From a virus: 59,443 nucleotides of DNA. Shown one piece after another: positions 23,511 to 31,269 of the stretch (its first letter is position 1; each line of letters begins with the position of its first letter). The translations under genes and the position numbers were made by a program. Below the pieces are notes generated by a model that was not told the DNA's origin, did no database searches, and saw only the letters and a list, made by a program, of their open reading frames with translations. The stretch covers positions 1 through 59,443 of IMG/VR virus record IMGVR_UViG_3300034019_001057; one strand, written 5' to 3'.

Positions 23511-25226
23511 ATGTATTTCCATCTCCCCTCCAGCCTGCAACAAGAACTCTTGGCTTATGATCCAAAGCTCAAGGCTTTGGTCAAAGAGCAAGAACCTAAG
23601 AAGTCTACGAAGAAAGCTAAGTATCCACTGGGTAATATCCCACATCTCATCCCTGAGAATGTGATACGTGCTGGCTATCAACAAGATGCGATTGATCGCA
23701 TCAATGCATCAGGTGTATCTGAGCGTTATCACCGCTTTACCAAGGTAGTTGATATTGCTACACCACAAGCACGTACGATTACCATTGCAGTTCTCTATCA
23801 CTTCGAGCAATGCTGGTATGCCGCATGGTTACCTGCCAAGGGAGAGGACTATCTCTATGGCTATGCCTTTGCATTCAAGAATACTGCTGCTGCAGCTAAA
23901 ATGTTGCCTCGCCGTATTTGGGAAAGTAAAGATCAATGCACTGAACACACCATTGGTCGTGGCTCACAGACCTTTACATACTCACGTACTATAACCAAGG
24001 AAGATGTTATTGCTGGTAATGATGCACGCAACTGGCGTGCCATGGGTATTGCTAGTTATTATCAGAAGTCACGTGATATGAATGATGCAATCAATAGCTT
24101 TGAGAAAACTTTGATGGAAACATTTCCAACATGGGACGATTGTCGTTCTATGTTTGAGCGCATCAAATGTAATAACTTTCTTGATGCACTTGAGTTTCCA
24201 TCTGCATTAACAAACTGCATTGAAGATCGTTCAGCGTTTAAGTTAACGGTTGATGGTATGGTCAACCTTGCTAATGCATGGACAGCTAAGAATAACTATG
24301 TATCTACAACCTACATAACCATACAGAATATTGAACACATTATTACTACACCTTCTATCAAGAAACAACTTCAACTTATGCTTGACAAATCTGTAGCTGA
24401 ATACAATAACCCTGAGAACAATCAGCGCAAGGCAGTCAAGTATGGCTACAAAGAGTTTGAGCAAACGACAAACTCTATCTACTTCATTAATCGTGTATGG
24501 CCTGATTGCCCACTTGATCACTACCGTACATACTTTGAAGAACTGCGTATTGTTAATCTCAATCATCTACGTACCAATGATGCTTTGCTTACTTGGCTAC
24601 GTGAGCACATGTCTGTTACATCATTCCTCAATATGATGCGCAAGCATGTTGAGAAAACAAATGAAGAGACTCGTCGGATCTCTTCTCTATCTGATCATGA
24701 CTTTATTATCCATGCATGGTATGAGATGAATGACACATTCTCAATGCTAATGCGTATCTTTGAGAACGGCAAGACTATCGAAGCACCTAAACGTTGGCGC
24801 ATGCCTGACTTCCATGATTATGTGCAAGCAGAAGCATGGAAGATAGCTAACAAGAAGGAATCATTGCACCAGGATTTATTCCCTACACCTGTCAAGGTCA
24901 ACATGGGTGACAGTGACTGGACATTCCTCCAACCCATTGACACCCATCAGCTAGCGCAATGGGGCCAAGCTGTTCGTAACTGTGTTGGCTCTGCGTCCCA
25001 GTATGCAGAGGACATCAAGAAACGTAAGCACTTCATTGTGCTTTGTATGATTGATGGCAAGCCAACCTTCACCATCCAACTGGATGTATCCATGGGTGTG
25101 ATGAATGTCAAGCAGATTGCTGGCGTCGGCAACCAGCGATTGGACGACGATCAGAAGGAGAAGTACTCCAATGCATTCAAACTGGCCTTGCAATTTCGCA
25201 ATGATGAGCTAAGCTCTAAGAGCTGA
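23511..25226 (+). CDS. PcfJ-like protein
   Basis: 571 residues. The C-terminal third carries 'WGQAVRNCVGSASQYAEDI' and then 'FIVLCMIDGKPTFTIQLDV ... VKQIAGVGNQ', the arrangement of PcfJ-domain proteins known from conjugative plasmids and phages (h.cvg.Y...i......l.......Ti.l......i.Q..G..N). The first 400 residues are basic, aromatic and helical. The biochemical role of the family is unknown. Preceded by a T3 hairpin and an SD-less leader. Confidence 0.7.
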   Translation: MYFHLPSSLQQELLAYDPKLKALVKEQEPKKSTKKAKYPLGNIPHLIPENVIRAGYQQDAIDRINASGVSERYHRFTKVVDIATPQARTITIAVLYHFEQCWYAAWLPAKGEDYLYGYAFAFKNTAAAAKMLPRRIWESKDQCTEHTIGRGSQTFTYSRTITKEDVIAGNDARNWRAMGIASYYQKSRDMNDAINSFEKTLMETFPTWDDCRSMFERIKCNNFLDALEFPSALTNCIEDRSAFKLTVDGMVNLANAWTAKNNYVSTTYITIQNIEHIITTPSIKKQLQLMLDKSVAEYNNPENNQRKAVKYGYKEFEQTTNSIYFINRVWPDCPLDHYRTYFEELRIVNLNHLRTNDALLTWLREHMSVTSFLNMMRKHVEKTNEETRRISSLSDHDFIIHAWYEMNDTFSMLMRIFENGKTIEAPKRWRMPDFHDYVQAEAWKIANKKESLHQDLFPTPVKVNMGDSDWTFLQPIDTHQLAQWGQAVRNCVGSASQYAEDIKKRKHFIVLCMIDGKPTFTIQLDVSMGVMNVKQIAGVGNQRLDDDQKEKYSNAFKLALQFRNDELSSKS

Positions 25227-25236
25227 AGCCACAGCA

Positions 25237-25268
25237 GGGGCATCCTATCCTCGTAAATGGGATGCCTC
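25237..25268 (+). promoter_or_regulatory. Leader hairpin
   Basis: GGGGCATCC pairs with GGATGCCTC around a 13-base loop. It lies between the PcfJ-like gene and the next ATG. Confidence 0.55.
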
Positions 25269-25275
25269 TTTACCT

Positions 25276-25485
25276 ATGGACTACACCGATGATCAGCTCC
25301 TTGCCATGGCCATGGCTAACATTGGTGAATACATCACGGACAACTCACCACAGTACATCCTGATTGAAGACGATCCTCGTAATGAGGATGACTATGATAG
25401 CTGGACTTACGGAATGGAAGTCCTACCTCAAGACCACACTTGGCAGTCAGATTCAATTGACGTAAGTCCAAGTGAGGCCGACTAG
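25276..25485 (+). CDS. Hypothetical acidic protein overlapping a tRNA
   Basis: 69 residues, very acidic (ILIEDDPRNEDDYDSW). Its last ten bases, including the TAG stop, are the 5' end of the tRNA-Leu gene. Function unknown. Confidence 0.6.
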   Translation: MDYTDDQLLAMAMANIGEYITDNSPQYILIEDDPRNEDDYDSWTYGMEVLPQDHTWQSDSIDVSPSEAD

Positions 25486-25551
25486 CCCAACGGCAGAGGC
25501 AAGCGACTTAAAATCGCTACAGTCCCGGTTCGAATCCGAGGTCGGCTACCA
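25476..25551 (+). tRNA. tRNA-Leu (anticodon UAA)
   Basis: Acceptor GGCCGAC/GTCGGCT, D-arm GCC/GGC, anticodon stem AGCGA/TCGCT with loop CTTAAAA, T-arm CCCGG-TTCGAAT-CCGAG (one mismatch) and an encoded ACCA end. The anticodon TAA implies leucine, but the variable loop is only about 5 bases, unlike the long arm of cellular tRNA-Leu. It overlaps the upstream stop codon. Confidence 0.85.
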
Positions 25552-25574
25552 ACTCAACACATTACACCACAACA

Positions 25575-25934
25575 ATGGACATCATTCGTTCGATCAAGTG
25601 CCTTATTCCTGAGTTTCATGCATTTAGTGCTGAAGACAGGGGCTATCACGTTGGTGCTACCTGGACTGACGACCAGGGGTTGCGTGACTATCACAACGTT
25701 GAACTCAAGTACACACGGAACTCAGAACGCCTAGCTCTCCAGGGTAAGCAACAGCCTGATGGCAGCTGGCTTTACATTGAACCCAATGGTCGTTGCCATG
25801 TCATGTCAGCAGAACGTGCTGCTCACTTCATGGCACAGGCACAAGCACAAGCTGCGATCCTAGAGCAAATGTTACAGAACATGAACACGGATGGAGGCGA
25901 TGGAGTGGTAGACACCACTGCCATAACTGTGTAA
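25575..25934 (+). CDS. Hypothetical protein
   Basis: 119 residues. The N-terminus is helical/beta, the C-terminus has a Gln/Ala/Met-rich helix (HFMAQAQAQAAILEQMLQNM). Function unknown. Confidence 0.65.
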   Translation: MDIIRSIKCLIPEFHAFSAEDRGYHVGATWTDDQGLRDYHNVELKYTRNSERLALQGKQQPDGSWLYIEPNGRCHVMSAERAAHFMAQAQAQAAILEQMLQNMNTDGGDGVVDTTAITV

Positions 25935-25958
25935 GATCATCTAGCCAAGGACTACTCA

Positions 25959-25978
25959 GCCCCTGCGTAAGCGGGGGC
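25959..25978 (+). promoter_or_regulatory. GNRA-capped leader hairpin
   Basis: Eight-base-pair stem GCCCCTGC/GCGGGGGC with a GTAA tetraloop, 8 bases before the next ATG and without a T-tract, so not a terminator. Confidence 0.6.
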
Positions 25979-25986
25979 CTTCCTTC

Positions 25987-26307
25987 ATGACAAACGATTC
26001 TATTGATCTTGACCTTGTTGATCAAACGATTGCACTGATACCAGAGCAAGCATGGACTCAAGTGAGACAAGCAATTGTTACAGCCTTAGTTGATAACATG
26101 CCTGGCTTTGCACTTGAGAAGTTGACAGGTACTTATGATGGCTTCGATCGTGCAGAAGAAATTCTGTATGACTACTATCAACTTCCTGATTTAAAACAAG
26201 ATCTTATTGTTGATGCATTCAAAATTATGGGTGCAATCAATTGTCTTGAACTACTCAGCTCATTGAATCTTACTGAAGATGAATTGCAGACAATGCAACA
26301 GCAGTAA
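25987..26307 (+). CDS. Hypothetical helical protein
   Basis: 106 residues, acidic and helical (LVDQTIALIPEQAWTQVRQA). Overlaps the next gene by 29 bases. Function unknown. Confidence 0.65.
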   Translation: MTNDSIDLDLVDQTIALIPEQAWTQVRQAIVTALVDNMPGFALEKLTGTYDGFDRAEEILYDYYQLPDLKQDLIVDAFKIMGAINCLELLSSLNLTEDELQTMQQQ

Positions 26308-26614
26308 CACACGCGTTACTTGTACTGAACATCTAGGATCTGATGTAACCAAACGTTATTGTCGTTGTCTTGATTGTGGTTGCAAGTACCGTACTGTTGA
26401 ACGGTATGAAGTTGCTAAACCAATTCCATTGAAAGCCTACAAACCTATTGGTACCAGGAATGGAAACTCTTTCTTGACTGATAATGATGTGTTGATGATT
26501 CGTCATCTACATCAGAAAGGATTGAGCAATGGTCAGATAGCAATACGCTATGACACTGCTCGCAGTACAATCTCACGTATTGTCAACTACAAAACTTACA
26601 CCAACATCAAATGA
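26279..26614 (+). CDS. Zinc ribbon plus helix-turn-helix regulator
   Basis: 111 residues. An N-terminal zinc ribbon 'MNCRQCNS' then 'RYCRCLDCGCKYRTVERYE' (CxxC ... CxCxxC), similar to the NrdR ribbon. The C-terminal part 'HLHQKGLSNGQIAIRYDTAR' is a resolvase/MarR-type HTH. NrdR's ATP-cone is absent, so it is not NrdR. Likely a phage transcription factor. Confidence 0.65.
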   Translation: MNCRQCNSSNTRVTCTEHLGSDVTKRYCRCLDCGCKYRTVERYEVAKPIPLKAYKPIGTRNGNSFLTDNDVLMIRHLHQKGLSNGQIAIRYDTARSTISRIVNYKTYTNIK

Positions 26615-26937
26615 CACAACAACACCCCATCACCCCACCGTCGGAGCTGGTAGAGCAGTGGGCACATTTGACTGCCGATTGGAATACGGTTGCTCCCTTT
26701 ATTGCCCAATGGGGCGCCGACCAAGAGCTAGAGGCGTGCTGTGAGTGGGTGGATTGGAAGTGGTCGGGAATCAAGAGCAGGGAACTCCGCGCCACACGCC
26801 GGCCCAAGCCACCGAGCTTGAAGGAGCAGGCGTTACAAGCACTTGCTGAAGCTGACGCTGGCCTAACAGAATTGGAGTGGCCTCAATGTTCCGACACCAT
26901 CCGCCGCGCCCTTGAACAACTTCCCGACAACAACTAA
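26611..26937 (+). CDS. Picocyanobacterial/cyanophage paralogous family, copy 1
   Basis: 108 residues with the signature 'QWGADQELEACCEWV' and 'RRPKPPSLKEQALQAL'. This small family recurs in Synechococcus genomes and phages. Function unknown. Two paralogues follow at 27247 and 28561. ATG overlaps the previous stop. Confidence 0.75.
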   Translation: MTQQHPITPPSELVEQWAHLTADWNTVAPFIAQWGADQELEACCEWVDWKWSGIKSRELRATRRPKPPSLKEQALQALAEADAGLTELEWPQCSDTIRRALEQLPDNN

Positions 26938-26945
26938 TTATTACA

Positions 26946-27245
26946 ATGACAACCAAGCGACAGTTTGATTACAAGATTGGTGACCGTGTTGCTGAACGTC
27001 CCAAACCCCATGGGATCTACACAAACAACCAACAAACAAGAGAACGCATCTCTCAGTACAGGAGCCAGCGGTACGGTGAAGTGGTTGGCATCAACTACAA
27101 AAACAACTCACGTGGTGCTACCCAAAAGTTCTTGCTTGTTCGTTGGGATCATTTACCTAGCCCAACTGAACATGCCACTGCACGCATCTGTCCTGTGTCA
27201 GCACTAGAACGTCTGACCAAAGAAGTCCTTGTCCCTGGTGAATAA
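26946..27245 (+). CDS. Conserved small cyanophage protein
   Basis: 99 residues, basic, beta-rich (FDYKIGDRVAERPKPHGIYT ... YGEVVGINYKNN), resembling SH3-like or Tudor-like barrels in pattern. Function unknown. Confidence 0.6.
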   Translation: MTTKRQFDYKIGDRVAERPKPHGIYTNNQQTRERISQYRSQRYGEVVGINYKNNSRGATQKFLLVRWDHLPSPTEHATARICPVSALERLTKEVLVPGE

Positions 27246-27246
27246 C

Positions 27247-27576
27247 ATGACACAAGAAAACCCAATTACTCCTTCGACTGAGTTGGTGCAGCAGTGGGTT
27301 GACACTTACTTTGGTGGCAAAATTTCACAGTCCAATTTTCATCTAGACCTTGCCACCCGCGCTGCCCAATGGGGTGCAGACCAGGAGCTGAAGGCGTGCT
27401 GTGATTGGCTTAGTGTTCCTTGCCCCAGTTACGGACGTGAACTTCGCAATGCTCGCCGCCCCGAGTTGCTAAGTTTAAAAGAAAGAGGATTGAAAGCTCT
27501 TCTGGAATGTTACAGATATATTCCAGATGATTTGTATGGTGAAATTACAGAAGCAATTGAATCTTTGCCTGATTGA
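27247..27576 (+). CDS. Picocyanobacterial/cyanophage paralogous family, copy 2
   Basis: 109 residues with 'AAQWGADQELKACCDWL' and 'RRPELLSLKERGLKAL'. Paralogue of the genes at 26611 and 28561. Start chosen at ATG 27247. Function unknown. Confidence 0.75.
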   Translation: MTQENPITPSTELVQQWVDTYFGGKISQSNFHLDLATRAAQWGADQELKACCDWLSVPCPSYGRELRNARRPELLSLKERGLKALLECYRYIPDDLYGEITEAIESLPD

Positions 27577-27577
27577 C

Positions 27578-27787
27578 ATGACTGAAAATCACATTCAATT
27601 CCTTCGTGGTTGTTGCGCAACAATCCTTGCGTTTGCAGCTACTGGTTTAATCGCTGCAATCTTTTTGTCACCTGATCAACCTAAGAACAACTCTAAGTTT
27701 GAAGTCCTTGATCAGTACGAAGGTTGTTCAGTAATCCGTTACACTGATCCCACATCTCGCTGGCATTACTTCCTTAAGTGCTCATGA
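27578..27787 (+). CDS. Small membrane protein with conserved C-terminal motif
   Basis: 69 residues. TM helix at about 10-30 (GCCATILAFAATGLIAAIFL). The C-terminus 'CSVIRYTDPTSRWHYFLKC' is a recurrent motif in small phage membrane proteins. Function unknown. ATGA overlap with thyX. Confidence 0.65.
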   Translation: MTENHIQFLRGCCATILAFAATGLIAAIFLSPDQPKNNSKFEVLDQYEGCSVIRYTDPTSRWHYFLKCS

Positions 27788-28425
27788 ACGTACAACTTGT
27801 TTGGGCAACGCCCAATGCAGAAGAGATGATCACGCGCATGGCACGCGTCTCTGCACCCAAGAATCAAGACAACATGGATACCGCACCCAAGTTGTTGCGT
27901 TATCTGATTAAACATCAGCACTGGTCACCGTACGAGATGGCCAACATGTGTGTTGAAATCAACACAACACGTGCAATCTCACCGCAAATACTTAGGCATC
28001 GTTCATTCTCGTTCCAGGAATTCAGTCAACGTTACGCAGATACCAGTGAACTTGGCTCAGCTGTTATTCCTCATCTGCGTCGACAAGACTTTAAGAATCG
28101 TCAAAACAGTATTGATGATTTGTCTGCTGATGCAATCAGTAGTTATTACCGCCGCATTAGCAAGTTGTATGAAGACGCTGAACATCTCTACCGCGAGATG
28201 GTTAGCAGCGGCGTTGCAAAAGAATGTGCCAGGTTCATCCTGCCACTTTCAACACAGACCCGTCTCTTCATGAACGGCACCATCAGATCTTGGATCCATT
28301 ATCTACAACTGCGGACACATGAATCAACCCAACTCGAACACAGAGAAATTGCAGAAGCAATCAAAGGAATCTTCTGCAAAGAATTCCCAATCATCGGAGA
28401 GGCTGTGTTCTCAACAGATCAATGA
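27784..28425 (+). CDS. thyX: Flavin-dependent thymidylate synthase
   Basis: 213 residues from the ATG at 27784, which overlaps the previous stop. ThyX makes dTMP from dUMP using FAD, NADPH and methylene-tetrahydrofolate. The diagnostic motif RHR-x2-S-x-Q-E-x-S-x-R-Y is intact at residues 71-84. Length fits the family. It supplies thymidylate for phage replication and is a common gene of cyanophages. Confidence 0.95.
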   Translation: MNVQLVWATPNAEEMITRMARVSAPKNQDNMDTAPKLLRYLIKHQHWSPYEMANMCVEINTTRAISPQILRHRSFSFQEFSQRYADTSELGSAVIPHLRRQDFKNRQNSIDDLSADAISSYYRRISKLYEDAEHLYREMVSSGVAKECARFILPLSTQTRLFMNGTIRSWIHYLQLRTHESTQLEHREIAEAIKGIFCKEFPIIGEAVFSTDQ

Positions 28426-28537
28426 TCTGATTGAGAGATATAAAGAACCAGAGCAAGCACGCCAGTTTCTTATGGAAGCTGGCATCATTGATGAGAATGG
28501 AGACCTCATGCCTCCATATCAAAACACCTCAACGTAA
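28319..28537 (+). CDS. Hypothetical small protein overlapping thyX
   Basis: 72 residues if started at 28319, of which the first 36 overlap thyX in another frame and look atypical (Ser/Gln/Asn-rich). The non-overlapping part 'EPEQARQFLMEAGIIDENGD' looks genuine. A later start (ATG in 'FLMEAG', about 28472) is possible. Confidence 0.5.
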   Translation: MNQPNSNTEKLQKQSKESSAKNSQSSERLCSQQINDLIERYKEPEQARQFLMEAGIIDENGDLMPPYQNTST

Positions 28538-28560
28538 GTAACTATTACCACTAATCACCC

Positions 28561-28899
28561 ATGACACAACAACATCCCATTGTCCCACCACCGGACAAAA
28601 TCCACAACTGGCTCCAGTCAGAAAAGATTGGCTGCACCATCGAGCAAATTATTACTGCGGCTGCCCAATGGGGCAGCGACCAAGAGCTAGAAGCGTGCTG
28701 TGATTGGATTAACTCATTCCAAAACAAATTTGTTCATGCCCATGATCTTCGTCTTGTTCGCCGCCCCAAGCCGCCGAGCTTGAAGGAGCAGGCGCTTGAG
28801 CAGTTGGATGGAATTGCAGCCGTATTCCGAGTGTCTCACGGTGGCGATCTCGTGTGCGACAAAATCCGCCGCGCACTGGAGGCCCTACCCAATGACTGA
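28561..28899 (+). CDS. Picocyanobacterial/cyanophage paralogous family, copy 3
   Basis: 112 residues with 'AAQWGSDQELEACCDWI' and 'RRPKPPSLKEQALEQL'. Starts MTQQHPI like copy 1. Function unknown. Overlaps the next gene by 8 bases. Confidence 0.75.
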   Translation: MTQQHPIVPPPDKIHNWLQSEKIGCTIEQIITAAAQWGSDQELEACCDWINSFQNKFVHAHDLRLVRRPKPPSLKEQALEQLDGIAAVFRVSHGGDLVCDKIRRALEALPND

Positions 28900-29122
28900 C
28901 CTTTCCCCCGCCGCACAGTATATAGTTAACGCAGCGGTTGAATCCGGTGGTGGATACGGACGTGCCACGCCAGTACTACACGCACGTCTTGCCGCCGCCC
29001 TGCGAGCTGCTGCAGAGCAGATTGAAAACCTGTACTGCGATGGCGATGTGGAAGACAGTCCTGGCATCGTGTTCGCCTTGCGTCAATTAATGCTTATTGC
29101 CAACGAGCTTGAAGCCCAGTAG
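28892..29122 (+). CDS. Small cyanophage protein of the SPAAQ family
   Basis: 76 residues starting MTDLSPAAQYIVNAAVESGG with 'AALRAAAEQIENLY'. This helical family is frequent in Synechococcus and its phages beside the QWGxDQELEACC family, as here. Function unknown. Confidence 0.7.
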   Translation: MTDLSPAAQYIVNAAVESGGGYGRATPVLHARLAAALRAAAEQIENLYCDGDVEDSPGIVFALRQLMLIANELEAQ

Positions 29123-29131
29123 TCACCTTCA

Positions 29132-29248
29132 CTAAAAGGTTGCAGCACTTTGCTTCTTCAGTTCTGTGACGGCATGCTTGGACTCCACATCTTTGCGTGC
29201 CAGCTTTTTCTTTTTGTCCACCAGGTAAACGATCAGTGCCTTGTTCAT
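29132..29248 (-). CDS. 38-residue basic protein
   Basis: MNKALIVYLVDKKKKLARKD and on, about 30% Lys/Arg. It has a clear GGAGG ribosome binding site and its ATG overlaps the stop of the leftward gene upstream (ATGA). Together they form a two-gene leftward island. Function unknown. Confidence 0.6.
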   Translation of the reverse strand: MNKALIVYLVDKKKKLARKDVESKHAVTELKKQSAATF

Positions 29249-29397
29249 TTGATTTGTCCTCCAGTGACGTAAGGAAAGTAGCAGATGTTACGGTAGGTCA
29301 GGCAAAGCCATGGACGGTGTGCTAAGTTCCACCATGCCTTGTCTGTCTTGGCCTGATCTTCTTGGTTGTATTTGCAACCACGATACGTTAACGTCAT
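29245..29397 (-). CDS. DUF4278-type YRG protein
   Basis: 50 residues from the ATG at 29397 (MTLTYRGCKYNQ ... LCLTYRNICYF). The LTYRG-x-x-Y start followed by a second YR repeat matches the cyanobacterial DUF4278 family. Function unknown. Supports a cyanobacterial host. It is antisense to its neighbours. Confidence 0.6.
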   Translation of the reverse strand: MTLTYRGCKYNQEDQAKTDKAWWNLAHRPWLCLTYRNICYFPYVTGGQIK

Positions 29398-29471
29398 GGC
29401 TTTAGTATCTATTGATACGGAAAGTATATGATGATTGATGTATATGATGTAGTTCACCCAGTAACACAACC

Positions 29472-29663
29472 ATGATCTCTATTTCAGAAACCTGCAAAGA
29501 GTTCAACAAGGCAATGGGTATCAAAGGAAGGTTTTTCCTTTTTGTCCTTGGTTTTATTGGGCTATTGTTTCCAGGTTGGGTAGCCTATGTTGTTCTCTCT
29601 GGGCTTGCTAAATGCACAGAAGATAAAAATATGTATGCACTTTTAAAACAACTTGCAGACTAA
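29472..29663 (+). CDS. Small membrane protein
   Basis: 63 residues with one long hydrophobic segment at about 21-46 (FFLFVLGFIGLLFPGWVAYV). Function unknown. Confidence 0.6.
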   Translation: MISISETCKEFNKAMGIKGRFFLFVLGFIGLLFPGWVAYVVLSGLAKCTEDKNMYALLKQLAD

Positions 29664-29665
29664 CA

Positions 29666-29854
29666 ATGTCTTTTCTTTTGGCTCGTGTCACAGATGAATC
29701 TGATCTTCCAGATGATTACTATGCATTTGTCCAACAGTTTACATATTGGCAAGGAAGCTACGCTTCTCAACTTGATACAGAATCATTGATGATCTTGCTA
29801 TGGCAAATGGACAAACGTATTAAAGAACTTGAGGCAAATCAAAGTAATCTGTAA
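29666..29854 (+). CDS. Hypothetical protein
   Basis: 62 residues, acidic and helical, ending 'LLWQMDKRIKELEANQSNL'. Two bases after the previous stop. Its TAA overlaps the next ATG by one base. Function unknown. Confidence 0.6.
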   Translation: MSFLLARVTDESDLPDDYYAFVQQFTYWQGSYASQLDTESLMILLWQMDKRIKELEANQSNL

Positions 29855-30150
29855 TGAAAGGATTTAGCTCCACCAAACAACACACACGTTCATCTAGTTA
29901 TTGGGTTGCTTCCTACACAAAAGACAATCAGGATGAACCACTTGGCATTCACAAGAAAGTCTTGTCCTATAAACCAGGGCAAGATAAAGAAGTCTTGATG
30001 ACAAACTATTGCAACTCCATTATGAAAATCAACAGAAACATATGGGAGATCTTGGTGCACCAAGGTCCATCTGAGGTCCCAGACTCAGGTGATCAGATCG
30101 TGATTCGTTTATCACGTGAGCCTTTCAAAGGCTGTAGTCAACTGCAATAA
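29854..30150 (+). CDS. Hypothetical protein
   Basis: 98 residues, mixed (SSYWVASYTKDNQDEPLGIH). Starts one base inside the previous stop. Function unknown. Confidence 0.6.
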   Translation: MKGFSSTKQHTRSSSYWVASYTKDNQDEPLGIHKKVLSYKPGQDKEVLMTNYCNSIMKINRNIWEILVHQGPSEVPDSGDQIVIRLSREPFKGCSQLQ

Positions 30151-30169
30151 TCCCGAACGGGAAGATGGA

Positions 30170-30194
30170 CCTGAGCACGTCCTTAAACTACTCA
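30170..30194 (+). promoter_or_regulatory. Possible degenerate T3 hairpin (T3-5)
   Basis: Stem TGAGCA/TACTCA with one C-A mismatch closes an 11-base loop ending TTAAAC, like the T3 family. It lies upstream of the SD-less leader of the Gp88-like gene. Confidence 0.4.
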
Positions 30195-30229
30195 TTAGTT
30201 TTTATTATCATTCAACTCAACTCAACACC

Positions 30230-30988
30230 ATGAAACTTCTCAAGTTTTCCACAGGTAACGGCAAGCTCAAGAACCGTCTGATCTTCAACATCCCAGCGGG
30301 CTATGCATGTCCACACGCTGGTGTCTGTAAAACCATGGCTGATCGTGTCACTGGCAAGATCATGGACCTACCTCAGTTCACTGGCACAGAAGCAGATGAG
30401 TATCGTTGCTTTGCTGCCATGGCAGAGACCAGGCCGACCGTACGTGAAGCTCGTTGGCACAACTGGGATCTGTTGCGTGAGACCATGCATATGAATGGGA
30501 ATCAAGCCATGCTTTTGCGTGATCTGATCGACCTATCACTCTCGATGCAGCCATCGAAGAAGCTGCTTCGGATCCATGAGTCAGGTGACTTCTGGACTGA
30601 GAACTACATGCGTGCTTGGATCATGGTCGCACAAGAGCGTCCTAAACAAACCTTCTACGCATACACCAAGTCGCTTGGCATGTGGCTAAACCTTAAGGAC
30701 ATCATCCCATCTAACTTCTATCTCACTGCGTCGCAAGGTGGGACTCTCGACTATTTGATCCCCAAGTACCCTGAAGTGTTCCAGCGCATTGCTCATGTGG
30801 TCTACACAGAAGAGGAAGCGCAAGAGCGTGGGCTAAAGATCGATCACGACGACAGCCATTGCCTTGGTGACAAGCCGTTCGCACTCTTGGTTCATGGCTC
30901 GCAACGTGCTGGATCTGATGCCATGAAAGCCTTAACGCAACGGAAGAAAGAAGGTAAGTTCGTAGGTTACGGTAAGTCACAAAGGTAG
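30230..30988 (+). CDS. Gp88-family phage protein
   Basis: 252 residues from the ATG at 30230, preceded by CTCAACTCAACACC. The start 'KFSTGNGKLKNRLIFNIPAG' with 'YACPHAGVCKT' and later 'LLRIHESGDFWTENYMRAW' match the phage 'gene product 88' family. Conserved Cys residues near the N-terminus suggest a metal site. Function unknown. Confidence 0.75.
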   Translation: MKLLKFSTGNGKLKNRLIFNIPAGYACPHAGVCKTMADRVTGKIMDLPQFTGTEADEYRCFAAMAETRPTVREARWHNWDLLRETMHMNGNQAMLLRDLIDLSLSMQPSKKLLRIHESGDFWTENYMRAWIMVAQERPKQTFYAYTKSLGMWLNLKDIIPSNFYLTASQGGTLDYLIPKYPEVFQRIAHVVYTEEEAQERGLKIDHDDSHCLGDKPFALLVHGSQRAGSDAMKALTQRKKEGKFVGYGKSQR

Positions 30989-30995
30989 TTATCAC

Positions 30996-31028
30996 GATAA
31001 GACCTGGTACCATATGCCTGGTCTTATC
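30996..31028 (+). promoter_or_regulatory. Strong leader hairpin
   Basis: GATAAGACC pairs with GGTCTTATC (9 bp), extended by inner GG/CC pairs. It ends 7 bases before the next ATG and has no T-tract. Confidence 0.55.
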
Positions 31029-31035
31029 CTGCTCA

Positions 31036-31269
31036 ATGGCTTACATCATTAGTACGTTGGTGGATGGTGTGCCACACGCCATCCATGCCAATAGTTCCGA
31101 CTCCAAGTTTGAACTGTTAGCTTTGGATTCTGCTAGTTCACTTAGTAGAATTTACTCCCATCCTTATCGGGCTGGTGCTTATCAAGTTCTAAGTTGGATC
31201 CTGGACAATGAACCCACACTCTCCTGTTATGAGCTCCAGGTTTCCGATGAAGCCCGGTTCCAAAAATGA
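31036..31269 (+). CDS. Hypothetical protein upstream of DNA polymerase
   Basis: 77 residues, mixed composition (MAYIISTLVDGVPHAIHANS). It overlaps the polymerase frame by 62 bases if the polymerase starts at 31208, or by 23 if it starts at 31247. Function unknown. Confidence 0.55.
   Translation: MAYIISTLVDGVPHAIHANSSDSKFELLALDSASSLSRIYSHPYRAGAYQVLSWILDNEPTLSCYELQVSDEARFQK

Noticed and set aside
26279-26614. Host-like NrdR regulator of ribonucleotide reductase.
   Set aside because: The ATP-cone domain is replaced by an HTH, so only the zinc ribbon is similar.
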